Source of the DNA: Oscillatoriophycideae cyanobacterium NC_groundwater_1537_Pr4_S-0.65um_50_18
GTDB taxonomy: Bacteria > Cyanobacteriota > Cyanobacteriia > Elainellales > Elainellaceae
Length of the DNA stretch: 64,000 nucleotides
Direction of reading: 5' to 3'
Assembly (NCBI GenBank): GCA_016208305.1
Contig: JACQYI010000054.1
Location: forward strand, 1 to 64,000
Part shown: positions 1-8,114 of the stretch, piece by piece
How the letters are laid out: each line of letters begins with the position of its first letter
Position numbering within the stretch: position 1 is the stretch's first letter
The notes under the pieces: generated by a model
Seen by the model: the letters and a program-made list of their open reading frames with translations, nothing else
Told to the model about the DNA's origin: nothing
Database searches by the model: none
Made by a program: the position numbers and the translations under genes

Positions 1-92
1 CAGGGGTAGAACGGCGGTACATTGGCAGGTGGGTGCAAGGATTTTGAGGGGTTGGATGCTTTTTCCTTGCACTTTAGCAGACCTGACCCCAC

Positions 93-734
93 TTGAAAAG
101 CATATACAGCAAGTCTTCTATGCTTCTTCAGCAAGCCCTACCTAAGCTAATTCAATCGATGGAGTTAGGAGTCGATCGCATCTGCAACATTAGCACCAGT
201 TTAAGAACCTTCTCCAGAGCAGACCAAGATCGTAGAGTCCCGTTCAACATTCACGAAGGCATTGATAGCACGATTCTCATCCTCAAGCATCGGTTAAGAG
301 CAGATGACAACCGTCCTGCTATTGAGGTGATAACAGAGTACGGCAATTTACCGCAAGTTGAATGCTTTCCTGGACAACTCAACCAGGTATTTATGAACAT
401 TTTGGCAAATGCGATCGATGTGTTTGATGAAGTTGTTCAACAGGCTGCTGATGGGCAAGCCAAGCCGCAAACCATCACAATTCAAACGATGCTGGCTCAA
501 CCAAACGCGATCGAAATACGGATCAGCGACAACGGTAAAGGGATGACTGAGGAGATCAAAAGCAGGATTTTTGACCATTTGTTCACGACAAAAGGCGTGG
601 GTAAGGGCACCGGACTAGGATTGGCGATCGCTCGTCAAATTGTGGTGGAAAAACATGGGGGCAGCCTGGAGGTTCAGTCTACAGTCAATCAAGGCTCTGA
701 GTTCTGCATCCGCCTGCCGATTTGTGTTGAGTAA
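93..734 (+). pseudogene. Histidine kinase C-terminal remnant (no H-box)
   Basis: This reading frame encodes only the end of a sensor histidine kinase. It has the last helix of a HisKA-like dimerisation region (residues about 15-45), then a HATPase_c domain with an N-box near N102-N106 (NILANAID), a G1 motif DNGKG near 147-150 and a G2 motif GTGLGL near 172-177. The phosphoacceptor His motif that precedes this part in cyanobacterial kinases of this type is absent. The frame opens at a TTG at 93, just after an in-frame TGA at 84-86, and the bases before it do not resemble kinase sequence. I therefore read it as a 5'-truncated remnant, although the rest could lie beyond the window edge in another frame. 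It cannot autophosphorylate as it stands. Confidence 0.6.
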
Positions 735-1049
735 CTGATGCTGCATGATTTAGTTGAATCTTTGGCTCTAATCATTCTCTCGCGGTCTTCCAAAGAGCGA
801 CAATGGCTAGAAAACAAAATTCAGCCATCCTCAAATTTGCAAATGGATTTACATCAGTAAATTTCTGACGTTAAAGCCAAGCTGAACCATAGCCCCATTC
901 TGTCATCGATCGAACTCATTCACTCTTCAAGGCGATCGCCCCATGACGCTAGATTATCGTTATCAATGGATGGAGGGTTCTAAATAATCGCATTCTCAGC
1001 CCCACAATCCTATAACGCTAGGCTTTTGTTTAAGATCAGGCTCGTGCTA
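735..1049. other. Intergenic spacer
   Basis: This 315-base spacer lies between the kinase remnant and a convergent hypothetical gene. It holds HIP1-like GATCG motifs but no reading frame, hairpin or repeat that I can support. Confidence 0.5.
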
Positions 1050-1397
1050 TTAACTGTTTTCTAGATACTGGTTAATATCTTCTGTCATTTGTGTCAAAGC
1101 CACCTCTGTACTGAGACGAATTCGATCGTCCCGTAGGGTAAGTAAAACCTTGGCCGCAAAAGGGCTTGACCAAATATTAGGATTGCAGAAAACCTCCAGA
1201 AAAACATCACCCGTGTGGCGATACTCCATAGGCTTCTGAGGCGTAGGCTTGTTGCCGCTCCCTGCGCTCTGTGCCGTAATCTTGAGGCTATCCATAAGAG
1301 AGGCGATCGCGGTTTTCAAATCTTGAGCCGATGCGGGCGTAAAGCTAAAGGAAACGGTTCCTTCGGGCAGATTTAGGCGAAACGGAGAAGATGACAT
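1050..1397 (-). CDS. Conserved hypothetical protein, 115 aa
   Basis: A small soluble protein with no membrane segment. It has a hydrophobic-alternating N-terminus, a Gly/Pro/Lys linker around residues 45-55 and a C-terminal half rich in short strands (VFLEVFCNPNIW, KVLLTLRDDRIRLSTE). It gives the impression of a small cyanobacterial conserved protein, but I cannot name a family. It is followed on the same strand by nothing close. The large GTPase gene lies upstream on the same strand about 95 bases away, so the two could be co-transcribed. Codon use looks like that of the neighbours. Function unknown. Confidence 0.7.
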   Translation of the reverse strand: MSSSPFRLNLPEGTVSFSFTPASAQDLKTAIASLMDSLKITAQSAGSGNKPTPQKPMEYRHTGDVFLEVFCNPNIWSSPFAAKVLLTLRDDRIRLSTEVALTQMTEDINQYLENS

Positions 1398-1491
1398 GTG
1401 GATTGATTCAATCTATTGACTCGTTTACCCATATTAATTGGCGAGGGGACTGTTCTAAAACCGAAGTATGGGTGTTTTCACAGTTGGTGAC

Positions 1492-2907
1492 TTATGAACG
1501 ATTGGGATCTAGCTTGCCCCTTAGCTCATCTTTGATGCGACTCAAGATAGAGGCTTCATCGAGAGAGGCCAAAATGCGGCTGACAATCCCCTTAGGAGTT
1601 TCATCGCCCCAAGACGCACCGTTCGCCAAGTAGGTTTTAGCCACCTGGCCAATAATATGAGTAGAAACGCCTGCAACCCCTGCTTGAGTCAGGGCAATAG
1701 ACAGGTAAGGGGCTAGAGAAATGCCGCCCGTGGCAGGAACGGACAAGCCCAACAAGCTCTTGAGAGAACCCAACCCCAAGGTGGCGATCAACTCACTGGC
1801 CGTAATGCCACCCATGCTCAGGGCAATTTTTTGGAGCATTCCCACGGCTCCCTGTTGAGTCAGGGGAAAGCCATAGAGTCGCGACAGCGTGAGAATTAAC
1901 GCAATATCAACAACCGTAGCGCTGAGCAAATCAAGCACAGTCACCGGATTGAGGGCGATCGCCACAGCCTTTGTCATCACGGCATTCCAGATCACCTGAT
2001 TGGCAGCGCGATCGCGAATTTCTAGCTTGCGCTGCACCAACTGCTCATTCACATCATCGGTATACAGCATCGTGTTGAGCGCCACCAAGGCTTTGCCTTC
2101 CCGCTGCAAGATCTCCAAAATCTTCAGCTTCACGTTTTGCACATCCGGAACACCGTGACTCATCCGAGTCATCAGCGTCCCATCTTCTCGTCGGACGGCT
2201 CTCGCTACCAAGGGCGATGCGGCAGCCATGACAATCTCATCAGGCGACAGCAGCTCTTTGACCCGCTCATCTCTAATCTTTTCGTAAATCATCTGGCGAT
2301 CGGCCTCTGGATACTGATCCATCTTGTTCAGCACCAGCAAAATCGGCTTGCTAGCTTTGCGCAGTTCCGATAGCGCCTCAAACTCAACGCGGGTCATATC
2401 TCCTGCCACGACAAAGAGAATCAGATCGGCTTGCTTGGCTAGCTTCCGCGCCATGACTTCACGCGCTTCACCCTCTACCTCGTCAATCCCAGGTGTATCG
2501 ATCAGCTCGACCTGCGAGGTGCCTAATCCAGGCAGAGAAACCCGCCAAAATTCTCCTTCGGGCTGGGCGCTCCACTGTGCCGTCTGAATCTGCTGCGTTA
2601 CGCCATGCACTGCACCTGTTTCAAAGACGGCTTGCCCTAGCAGCGCATTCAGCAAGGAAGACTTTCCCCGTCCCACCATGCCAAACACAGCAATGTGAAC
2701 CACCTGGCGATCGAGCTTATCCAGCATTGTTTCCAGGCTGTGAATCTCTGTTTCTAAGCCCGACTGCTCTTGAGTACTGAGATCCAGATTGCTGACTAAC
2801 TCTCGCAACACATCTTGAGCCTGTCGATAGTTCAGCTCTGCCTGGAGGTCGCTAAAGTCGTGAATGGTATGGTCTAGTTCTCGATCGAGTTCGTTATCAG
2901 ACATCAT
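1492..2907 (-). CDS. Dynamin/Era-like GTPase with DUF697-type C-terminus
   Basis: A P-loop GTPase of 471 aa. Residues 1-65 form a charged, probably coiled-coil N-terminus. The G domain follows, with G1 GMVGRGKSS (about 76-84), G3 DTPG (137-140) and G4 NKMD (194-197). The C-terminal 170 residues are hydrophobic and contain several helices that could insert in or lie on a membrane (around 300-430), as in GTPases with a DUF697 domain. Such proteins occur widely in cyanobacteria and probably act at membranes, but the substrate is unknown. The start is the ATG at 2907; a second ATG follows directly. Alternative view: a bacterial dynamin-like protein. The GTPase assignment is secure, the role is not. 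Confidence 0.88.
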   Translation of the reverse strand: MMSDNELDRELDHTIHDFSDLQAELNYRQAQDVLRELVSNLDLSTQEQSGLETEIHSLETMLDKLDRQVVHIAVFGMVGRGKSSLLNALLGQAVFETGAVHGVTQQIQTAQWSAQPEGEFWRVSLPGLGTSQVELIDTPGIDEVEGEAREVMARKLAKQADLILFVVAGDMTRVEFEALSELRKASKPILLVLNKMDQYPEADRQMIYEKIRDERVKELLSPDEIVMAAASPLVARAVRREDGTLMTRMSHGVPDVQNVKLKILEILQREGKALVALNTMLYTDDVNEQLVQRKLEIRDRAANQVIWNAVMTKAVAIALNPVTVLDLLSATVVDIALILTLSRLYGFPLTQQGAVGMLQKIALSMGGITASELIATLGLGSLKSLLGLSVPATGGISLAPYLSIALTQAGVAGVSTHIIGQVAKTYLANGASWGDETPKGIVSRILASLDEASILSRIKDELRGKLDPNRS

Positions 2908-2989
2908 GGCGATCGCCAGTTTTCAGGCAAGTATTTTAGAGGGCAGATATCAAGGAGGCAAACACTAAGGAGATCGTGGCTCTGCTAAA

Positions 2990-3340
2990 AGGATGTTTGA
3001 AAAGTACAACTATTATGGTTAGCGAAATGTTGCAGATCCCCCTCAATCCCCTCGCGATCGCGCCGCCGCGCTAGAAAAAAGGAGGACTTTGAATTCACTT
3101 TCCCTCTTTTTAAACCTACTGTGTACACACAAGTCCTCTGATGCAGAGCCAACTGGTGTTGATCCCCCCTAACCCCCCTTAAAAAGGGGGAGCCGGACTC
3201 AAAGTCCCCCTTTTTAAGGGGGATTTAGGGGGATCTTGCAGCACTTGGATACCTTATTCGAAATGTGTGTACACGGTAGCTTTTTAAGGGGGATCAATAG
3301 GTGCCTAAAATCACAGCCGACTCCTTTTCAAACATCCTCT
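2990..3340. mobile_element. MITE-like element, copy 1, carrying a nested insertion
   Basis: The ends are inverted repeats: AGGATGTTTGAAAAG at 2990-3004 and CTTTTCAAACATCCTCT at 3324-3340. The inner flanks match the element at 43384-43547 read in reverse complement: the left arm continues toward a GATCCCCC block and the right arm reads GGTGCCTAAAATCACAGCCGA. It has no reading frame for a transposase. Without the nested insert and its duplicated target it would be about 177 bp, close to the 164 bp of copy 2. I infer a non-autonomous element mobilised in trans. The left terminus is degenerate, so the outer boundary is good to a few bases. Confidence 0.75.
3114..3279. mobile_element. Second MITE-like element nested in the first
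   Basis: A 166-bp insert interrupts the larger element. It is flanked by the 8-bp direct repeat CTTTTTAA (3106-3113 and 3280-3287), which occurs once at the equivalent place in the uninterrupted copy near 43.4 kb and so looks like a target-site duplication. Its ends carry an imperfect inverted repeat, CTACTGTGTACACAC on the left and the complement of CTACCGTGTACACAC on the right. Inside is a C-run/G-run palindromic core resembling that of the host element. No protein is encoded. Confidence 0.65.
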
Positions 3341-3568
3341 AAGACTTGAGGACACAATTTCTGAGCATTGCTCACCTGACTCTATCCTACTCACCTGTGA
3401 AGCAAACTGACCCAGTCAGCGATCGGGCAGTTCAGTCAGGCGGGCTAACGGCCTATCCAAAAACCAGTGAAAAACCAGCCAACGGTGTGAAGCCCATCAA
3501 GAAGGCCGCTTTAGAAATCGGGAATTCCTGTCTGAACAGAAATCAATCCTTAATTCCTAAAGTAGGCG
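3341..3568. other. Intergenic spacer after the MITE
   Basis: The rest of the roughly 660-base gene-free stretch between the GTPase start and the MarR-GNAT stop. Apart from the element described separately I see no conserved site here. A weak plus-strand open frame crosses it and runs antisense into the MarR-GNAT gene. Confidence 0.4.
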
Positions 3569-4516
3569 CTAAAGCAGCTTCAACTCCATCTGAATATTGC
3601 AGCGCTCATAGGACGACGCATGACCGACAATTTGCTGAAATCCTAACTTCCGATACAGATTGATCGCAGGGGCTAGAACCGTATTGCTCTCTAGGCAAAT
3701 TGCTTTTGCTCCTAGATCACGCGCCTTCTGAATTGCTGCTTGCCCCAGCAGCCAGCCGATCCCCTTGCCTCTGGCCGTTTCTGCAACTGCCATTTTAGCT
3801 AATTCATAGGTGTCGTTATCTATCTTGATCAAGGCACAAGTTCCGACAATTTCACCGTTGTTAACCGCCATATAAATATGGCCACCGGGGTGCAAAATAG
3901 TTTCGTCTGGGTGGTCGAGAGACTGATAATCGGCTGCTTCTAACTTAAAGTATTTCTCAATCCACTCACAGTTCAAGCGCTTGAAGTCGCTGTGGAATTT
4001 AGGAGCGTAGTCAATAATCTCGGTATGCTGACGTTCTCGATCTTTGCGGACGGATTGAACCCGATCTAGAAAGCTGCGACTTGCAAGAAGAAATTCGATC
4101 GCTTCTAGCGCTTTCCAGAGGTCATGCTGCGTTTCCGATAAAAGTTCCTCAACGGCCTGGGTTACATCAGAAACCTGTTGTTTAAACTGAGGAATTAATT
4201 GCTTTCCTTGCTCAGAAAGTCTTACGATACTGACTCTAGCATCCTCAAGATCTTTATCCAGTACCGTCAGCCCTTTGCGATTCATTTCTTTCACAATTTG
4301 GCTTACAGATGGGTGAGAGTGGCCAATCATTTGGGCAATTTCAGTAATTGAGGCGCACTCCTGATGCGAGAGCACATAGAAGACAGGAAACCATTTGGGG
4401 TCAAGCGTTACCTCATAGAGATCGTAGATTTTGGCAGCATCTTCCGTCAGTTTTTCACTCAGGCGACGCAGGCGGCTACCCAAAGCAACTTTCCCCGTTT
4501 GCGAATAAAAGTCCAT
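3569..4516 (-). CDS. MarR-family regulator fused to GNAT acetyltransferase
   Basis: A 315-aa two-domain protein. Residues 1-150 are a MarR-type winged helix: a dimerisation helix, then ITEIAQMIGHSHPSVSQIV as helix-turn-helix and a wing around LEDARVSIVRLSEQGKQL. Residues about 165-315 are a GNAT N-acetyltransferase domain with the acetyl-CoA loop ETARGKGIGWLLGQAA and a C-terminal LYRKLGFQQIV segment. MarR-GNAT fusions are an established bacterial architecture; the acylated substrate is usually unknown. The gene stands alone. The start at 4516 is followed upstream by an imperfect TATTAACATGC-rich AT stretch that could hold its own operator. Confidence is high for the domains and low for the substrate. 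Confidence 0.9.
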   Translation of the reverse strand: MDFYSQTGKVALGSRLRRLSEKLTEDAAKIYDLYEVTLDPKWFPVFYVLSHQECASITEIAQMIGHSHPSVSQIVKEMNRKGLTVLDKDLEDARVSIVRLSEQGKQLIPQFKQQVSDVTQAVEELLSETQHDLWKALEAIEFLLASRSFLDRVQSVRKDRERQHTEIIDYAPKFHSDFKRLNCEWIEKYFKLEAADYQSLDHPDETILHPGGHIYMAVNNGEIVGTCALIKIDNDTYELAKMAVAETARGKGIGWLLGQAAIQKARDLGAKAICLESNTVLAPAINLYRKLGFQQIVGHASSYERCNIQMELKLL

Positions 4517-4743
4517 ATTTATGTAAGCGGTTACGTAATTGCTTACATATTAACATGCGCTCAAATTCTTGAGCTGTCATTACGACTGTTTCTAGGCGAG
4601 GCGGACAAAAGGGGCTTTATAGCAATGACGTAATTGATAGGCTTAACTATGCTTTAGCTTGAAATTCTAAGAAGCAAGCATTTAGAACAACGCTTTCTAG
4701 TCGTACAGAAAAGAATTTTACTTTCCGTTCCCGACTCAGGAAA

Positions 4744-5166
4744 TTAGGCGATAAACCAGTTTTGCAGGTGCAGGTTTTGAAAGTCAGCGTAATCTGAAGT
4801 ATTATTTGTGACCAGGATTAGATCATTGATAACGGCGATCGCCGCAATCTGCCCATCCAAATGAGGTGGGGTTCGCCCTAGGCTCACCAATCTTGCCCGT
4901 TCTATGGCGTACCATTCTGCCGCTTCCATGTCGTAGGGCAAAATTACCAGTTTAGATTTCACTTCCTCTTGCAGGTATGCCTCAATGGCACGCCGCCTTT
5001 TTGAATCTGGCAATCGCTGACAGCCAAAACAAATTTCGTGATAGGCCACTGATGCTGTTGCTAATGCTTCGCTGCAATCGATCAAACGTTGGATCACTAT
5101 AGGATTGGGACGAGGACGCAGCGGCTCTGAAAGAATATTAGTATCCAGCAAATACTGAGCTGTCAC
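4744..5166 (-). CDS. VapC-like PIN-domain toxin
   Basis: A 140-aa PIN-domain RNase. The N-terminal acidic motif LLDTNILSE (residues 6-14), the mid-domain glutamate in YHEICFG and the C-terminal acidic residues in HLDGQIAAIA and NTSDYADF are those of VapC/FitB toxins, which cleave RNA in a Mg-dependent way. Its ATG at 5166 overlaps the stop of the upstream antitoxin by 4 bases (ATGA type), the usual translationally coupled type II toxin-antitoxin arrangement. All expected catalytic acidic positions appear present, so it is probably an active toxin held by the partner. Confidence 0.88.
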   Translation of the reverse strand: MTAQYLLDTNILSEPLRPRPNPIVIQRLIDCSEALATASVAYHEICFGCQRLPDSKRRRAIEAYLQEEVKSKLVILPYDMEAAEWYAIERARLVSLGRTPPHLDGQIAAIAVINDLILVTNNTSDYADFQNLHLQNWFIA

Positions 5167-5450
5167 AGAATGACCTCACGCCCTGGAGAGCGATCGCGCA
5201 CATCCCTAAAAACTTCATCTGGGTTAATGTCAACTTTTTCGATTTCTAGCCGCTCTCGAAAGGCAGCCAAGGACTTACCAAAGCCCCCTTTTTGAGATAA
5301 GCGATCGTATTCAATCGCTGAAAGAATCACAGCAACCCGCTTGCCGCGTCGAGTCAGTTCTACAGGATTTCCCTGTTCAGCTTGGTGTACTAACTGGGTT
5401 AGCTTGTCGCGCGCCTGAGCAATGGAATACTGGGGAAGAAAATCAGACAT
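5163..5450 (-). CDS. Phd/YefM-family antitoxin
   Basis: A 95-aa antitoxin. The N-terminal half (YSIAQARDKLTQLVHQAEQG, then VELTRRGKRVAVILSAIEYDRL) is the Phd/YefM DNA-binding and dimerisation fold; the charged C-terminus would wrap the toxin. It comes first in the pair and overlaps the VapC-like gene by 4 bases, so it is made before the toxin. The pair probably represses its own promoter in the 5451-5520 spacer, as is usual for this family; I did not identify the operator. Confidence 0.88.
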   Translation of the reverse strand: MSDFLPQYSIAQARDKLTQLVHQAEQGNPVELTRRGKRVAVILSAIEYDRLSQKGGFGKSLAAFRERLEIEKVDINPDEVFRDVRDRSPGREVIL

Positions 5451-5536
5451 GTTGGAAAGATGACTATTTTAATGGCTATTTGAGCAGCTACTTGATCATA
5501 AGATAGCGATCGCCATTTCATTTCTGACTTATTGGC

Positions 5537-6532
5537 TTATTGGCTGGTTTGGATGCCCCGCTGGCGCAGCGTTCGGACAAAAAATTCCTCTAGCGAAGGC
5601 CGCGCCAAATTCATGCCAATGAGGGTGGCACCCATCAAATTTAGCGTTGAGAGCAGGTCTTGCGGATCGCCTTTGAGATGTCCCTGCCAATGGTTGTCAT
5701 GAAACTCTAGATCGGGAATCCACTGTCGCAGCACTTCTGGATTGCCGCCCTGAATTTTTACCTGATAGAGATCAGCAGTGCCCAATAGCTCTTGCATAGA
5801 GCCAGAGCAGAGCAGTTCGCCCCTGGCCAAGATGGCTACGCGATCGCAGATCTTTTCCACATCCGATAGCACATGGCTATTGAAGAAAATAGTTTTGCCC
5901 TGCTCTTTGAGCGACAGGATAATCTCTCGAATTTGGTAGCGTCCTAACGGATCAAGACCAGACATCGGTTCATCTAAAAACACAATTTCTGGGTCGTTGA
6001 TCAGCGCTTGCGCCATGCCAATTCGCTGCACCATGCCCTTGGAGTATTGCCGCAACTGTTTTTTACGGGCTGCCGACTGCGCCATGCCCACCATTTCTAG
6101 AAGTTCGGGAATGCGGCGACGCTGCACCTCTGCCGGAATTTGAAACAGCCCTGCGGCATATTGCAAGACTTCCCAGCCCGTCAGGTAGTCATAGAAATAG
6201 GGGCTTTCGGGCAGGTAGCCTACCCGCTGCTTAATCGAGCGATCGCCCAGAGGTTTCCCCAGCAGCAAGCCTCGCCCCGAAGTCGGACGGATGATACCCA
6301 GTAAGGTCTTGAGCAGTGTAGTTTTGCCTGCTCCATTCGGCCCTAGCAGCCCAAACGTTTCTCCTTGAAACACCTGTAATGAGAAGTTTTTTAAGGTTGT
6401 CACCCTTTGATTCAGCCAAAATCCGGTACGGTAAACTTTTTGCAGCTCAAACGTTTGTACCACCGCTACGGGCTGCACCGTTTCTGCCAAAGTCAATTCA
6501 CCACGGCTCAGCATAGATTTTTCCTGCGTCAA
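5537..6532 (-). CDS. ABC transporter ATP-binding protein
   Basis: A 331-aa ABC ATPase of the multidrug/ABC-2 exporter type. It has Walker A GPNGAGKTT (about residues 65-73), a variant signature YSKGMVQRIGMAQAL instead of LSGGQ, Walker B IVFLDEPMSGLDP and an H-loop FNSHVLSDVE. The C-terminal 90 residues form the extra domain seen in ABC-2 type ATPases. No permease gene adjoins it, so its membrane partner must be elsewhere. The SKGM signature is common in this subfamily and is not a defect. Substrate unknown. Confidence 0.9.
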   Translation of the reverse strand: MTQEKSMLSRGELTLAETVQPVAVVQTFELQKVYRTGFWLNQRVTTLKNFSLQVFQGETFGLLGPNGAGKTTLLKTLLGIIRPTSGRGLLLGKPLGDRSIKQRVGYLPESPYFYDYLTGWEVLQYAAGLFQIPAEVQRRRIPELLEMVGMAQSAARKKQLRQYSKGMVQRIGMAQALINDPEIVFLDEPMSGLDPLGRYQIREIILSLKEQGKTIFFNSHVLSDVEKICDRVAILARGELLCSGSMQELLGTADLYQVKIQGGNPEVLRQWIPDLEFHDNHWQGHLKGDPQDLLSTLNLMGATLIGMNLARPSLEEFFVRTLRQRGIQTSQ

Positions 6533-6621
6533 ACTAAAGCGAAATTTTGTGTCAGGCTAGAGTAAGAGTACCCAATGCTCAACGATGATCAACGACCTCA
6601 TTATCAACGGAAATGCTAGCT

Positions 6622-6810
6622 ATGGATCGACAAAAATTTGTGGCGATTGTGACCGGGGCGATCGCTGTTCTCCTCAGCATTGCCTACCTGTTGATTGTGC
6701 AACTGCTCGACTTTAGAGGAGAAATGCTGCCTGCCCCCACAGACTTGTCGAGTCTGGTGACCCCTCCGATCGCCTTTACTCTAAGTCTCTTTACTCCTGC
6801 CGCCGGCTAA
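6622..6810 (+). CDS. Small single-pass membrane protein, 62 aa
   Basis: A short protein with one strong hydrophobic helix (IVTGAIAVLLSIAYLLIVQL, residues about 7-26) followed by a short polar tail. I chose the ATG at 6622 (MDRQKFVAIV) rather than 6613 because the sequence from this Met looks like the conserved beginning of a small cyanobacterial protein I have seen. Its 3' end overlaps that of the convergent PrsW-like gene by 20 bases. The ABC ATPase gene upstream diverges from it. Function unknown. Confidence 0.6.
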   Translation: MDRQKFVAIVTGAIAVLLSIAYLLIVQLLDFRGEMLPAPTDLSSLVTPPIAFTLSLFTPAAG

Positions 6811-8062
6811 GTTCTGCCTGCTGCATCTCATCAACCATTTGTCGACTGCGCCGCAGATAGGTGACAAACAGCAGGATGGTAAAGGCAATGATAAACAGTC
6901 CGGCGATGCTGCCCGCAAAGGTGTTGTATAACCCATGCAAAACGACGGCGATCGCCAATCCAATCAGGACGATCGCCCCTTGCCGCGAGGGATTCACTGC
7001 CGCTAACCCCATAAAGTAGCCCACCATCCCCGCTAAAATGGCATGAAACAGCGGCAGCGAGACAAACCGAATTGTATTGGCCGCCACAAATGAACCTAGC
7101 CCCAACTGCCCCTGACTGAAGCCAAAGGCATAGCGCAGCGAGTAGGCCGCTCCTTCGGCAATGGCAAACCCCAGCCCCGACATGGCTCCATAAAAAGCTG
7201 CCGTGTGCGGATCGCTTAGCTTGCCTCGGCGTAGCAGCAGCAGATAGATGGGCAGGGCTTTACAAACTTCCTCAAGTACCCCCACCCCAAAAATAAAGCC
7301 CAGCAGCCTGCCCCACAAGCTGCCCTCGTTGATGGCTTGATACAGCGTGCTAAAGGGCGGCACCTTTTGAAACAGCAGCAGGATAGGGATGCCGATGAAG
7401 GCGGTGAACAAGACGCACTGGATGGCGTTTCCCCAAGAAAATTGGGTGGGCTTGATTAAGTCATGCAGCACGACTGCCCAAATACAGGCGTAGTAAATGC
7501 CAAGCAGCCATGCCGTTTGCGCTACGCTAACCTGCTCGGCCACCAAATTGACGATCAGCGGAAACAGCCCCAAAAACAGCAGCAGCCTAACGGCATAGTG
7601 GCGATAGAGATCAAGACTGAGGAGATCGGGATAGGGAAAAATGGACTTGAGATTAAACGACCGCAACGTCGCCAAAAAGTCGTGGGTGTCCGCATTCACC
7701 TTGACAATGGCGCTCGTGACTTTGACGATCGCACCGCCCGGTTCTTCAGCTTCTGCATGGGGTTTGCTGGGAGAAAGAGAAAAATCCTGTGCCCAAGACG
7801 GCACCCCTTCCCCCATTTGCTGACTGTAAACTTTAACCAGCGTAATGGTGCTAATGTCCCAATCGCTAATTTCTTTCTGCAAAAGCTGCATGAAAGCCTG
7901 CTGCTCAAGGGGACGCGTCGAAGATAGCAAAATCTTCAGGCAGCTTTCCCGAATCAGAATTTTAGCTGAGACTCCGCGAGGGAGCAGACTGCGGTTCAGC
8001 AGACGGGCAATCGTCTCTGGATCTCCTTGCTGAGCGAGTTTAAGTAAATTGGACTGGGTCAT
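6791..8062 (-). CDS. PrsW-family intramembrane protease
   Basis: A 423-aa protein from the chosen ATG at 8062; an in-frame ATG at 8086 lies in a stretch without family character. The first 130 residues are a soluble cyanobacterial domain (LAQQGDPETIARLLNRSL). From about residue 155 there are eight or more membrane helices containing the PrsW-type motifs: EEVCKALPIY, then FYGAMSGLGFAIAEG, FHAILAGMVGYFMG and HGLYNTF. These Glu/His residues are the proposed catalytic site of PrsW glutamic proteases, which cleave membrane anti-sigma factors or other membrane proteins. The substrate here is unknown and no anti-sigma gene is nearby. Confidence 0.85.
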   Translation of the reverse strand: MTQSNLLKLAQQGDPETIARLLNRSLLPRGVSAKILIRESCLKILLSSTRPLEQQAFMQLLQKEISDWDISTITLVKVYSQQMGEGVPSWAQDFSLSPSKPHAEAEEPGGAIVKVTSAIVKVNADTHDFLATLRSFNLKSIFPYPDLLSLDLYRHYAVRLLLFLGLFPLIVNLVAEQVSVAQTAWLLGIYYACIWAVVLHDLIKPTQFSWGNAIQCVLFTAFIGIPILLLFQKVPPFSTLYQAINEGSLWGRLLGFIFGVGVLEEVCKALPIYLLLLRRGKLSDPHTAAFYGAMSGLGFAIAEGAAYSLRYAFGFSQGQLGLGSFVAANTIRFVSLPLFHAILAGMVGYFMGLAAVNPSRQGAIVLIGLAIAVVLHGLYNTFAGSIAGLFIIAFTILLFVTYLRRSRQMVDEMQQAELSRRQE

Positions 8063-8114
8063 GATCGCCGCAAAAATCTGAGGCACTCTACCTAGAATAC
8101 TGGACTAAACCAGA

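Noticed and set aside
3346-3663. Plus-strand ORF of 105 aa
   Set aside because: It overlaps the MarR-GNAT gene antisense and has no family character or ribosome site.
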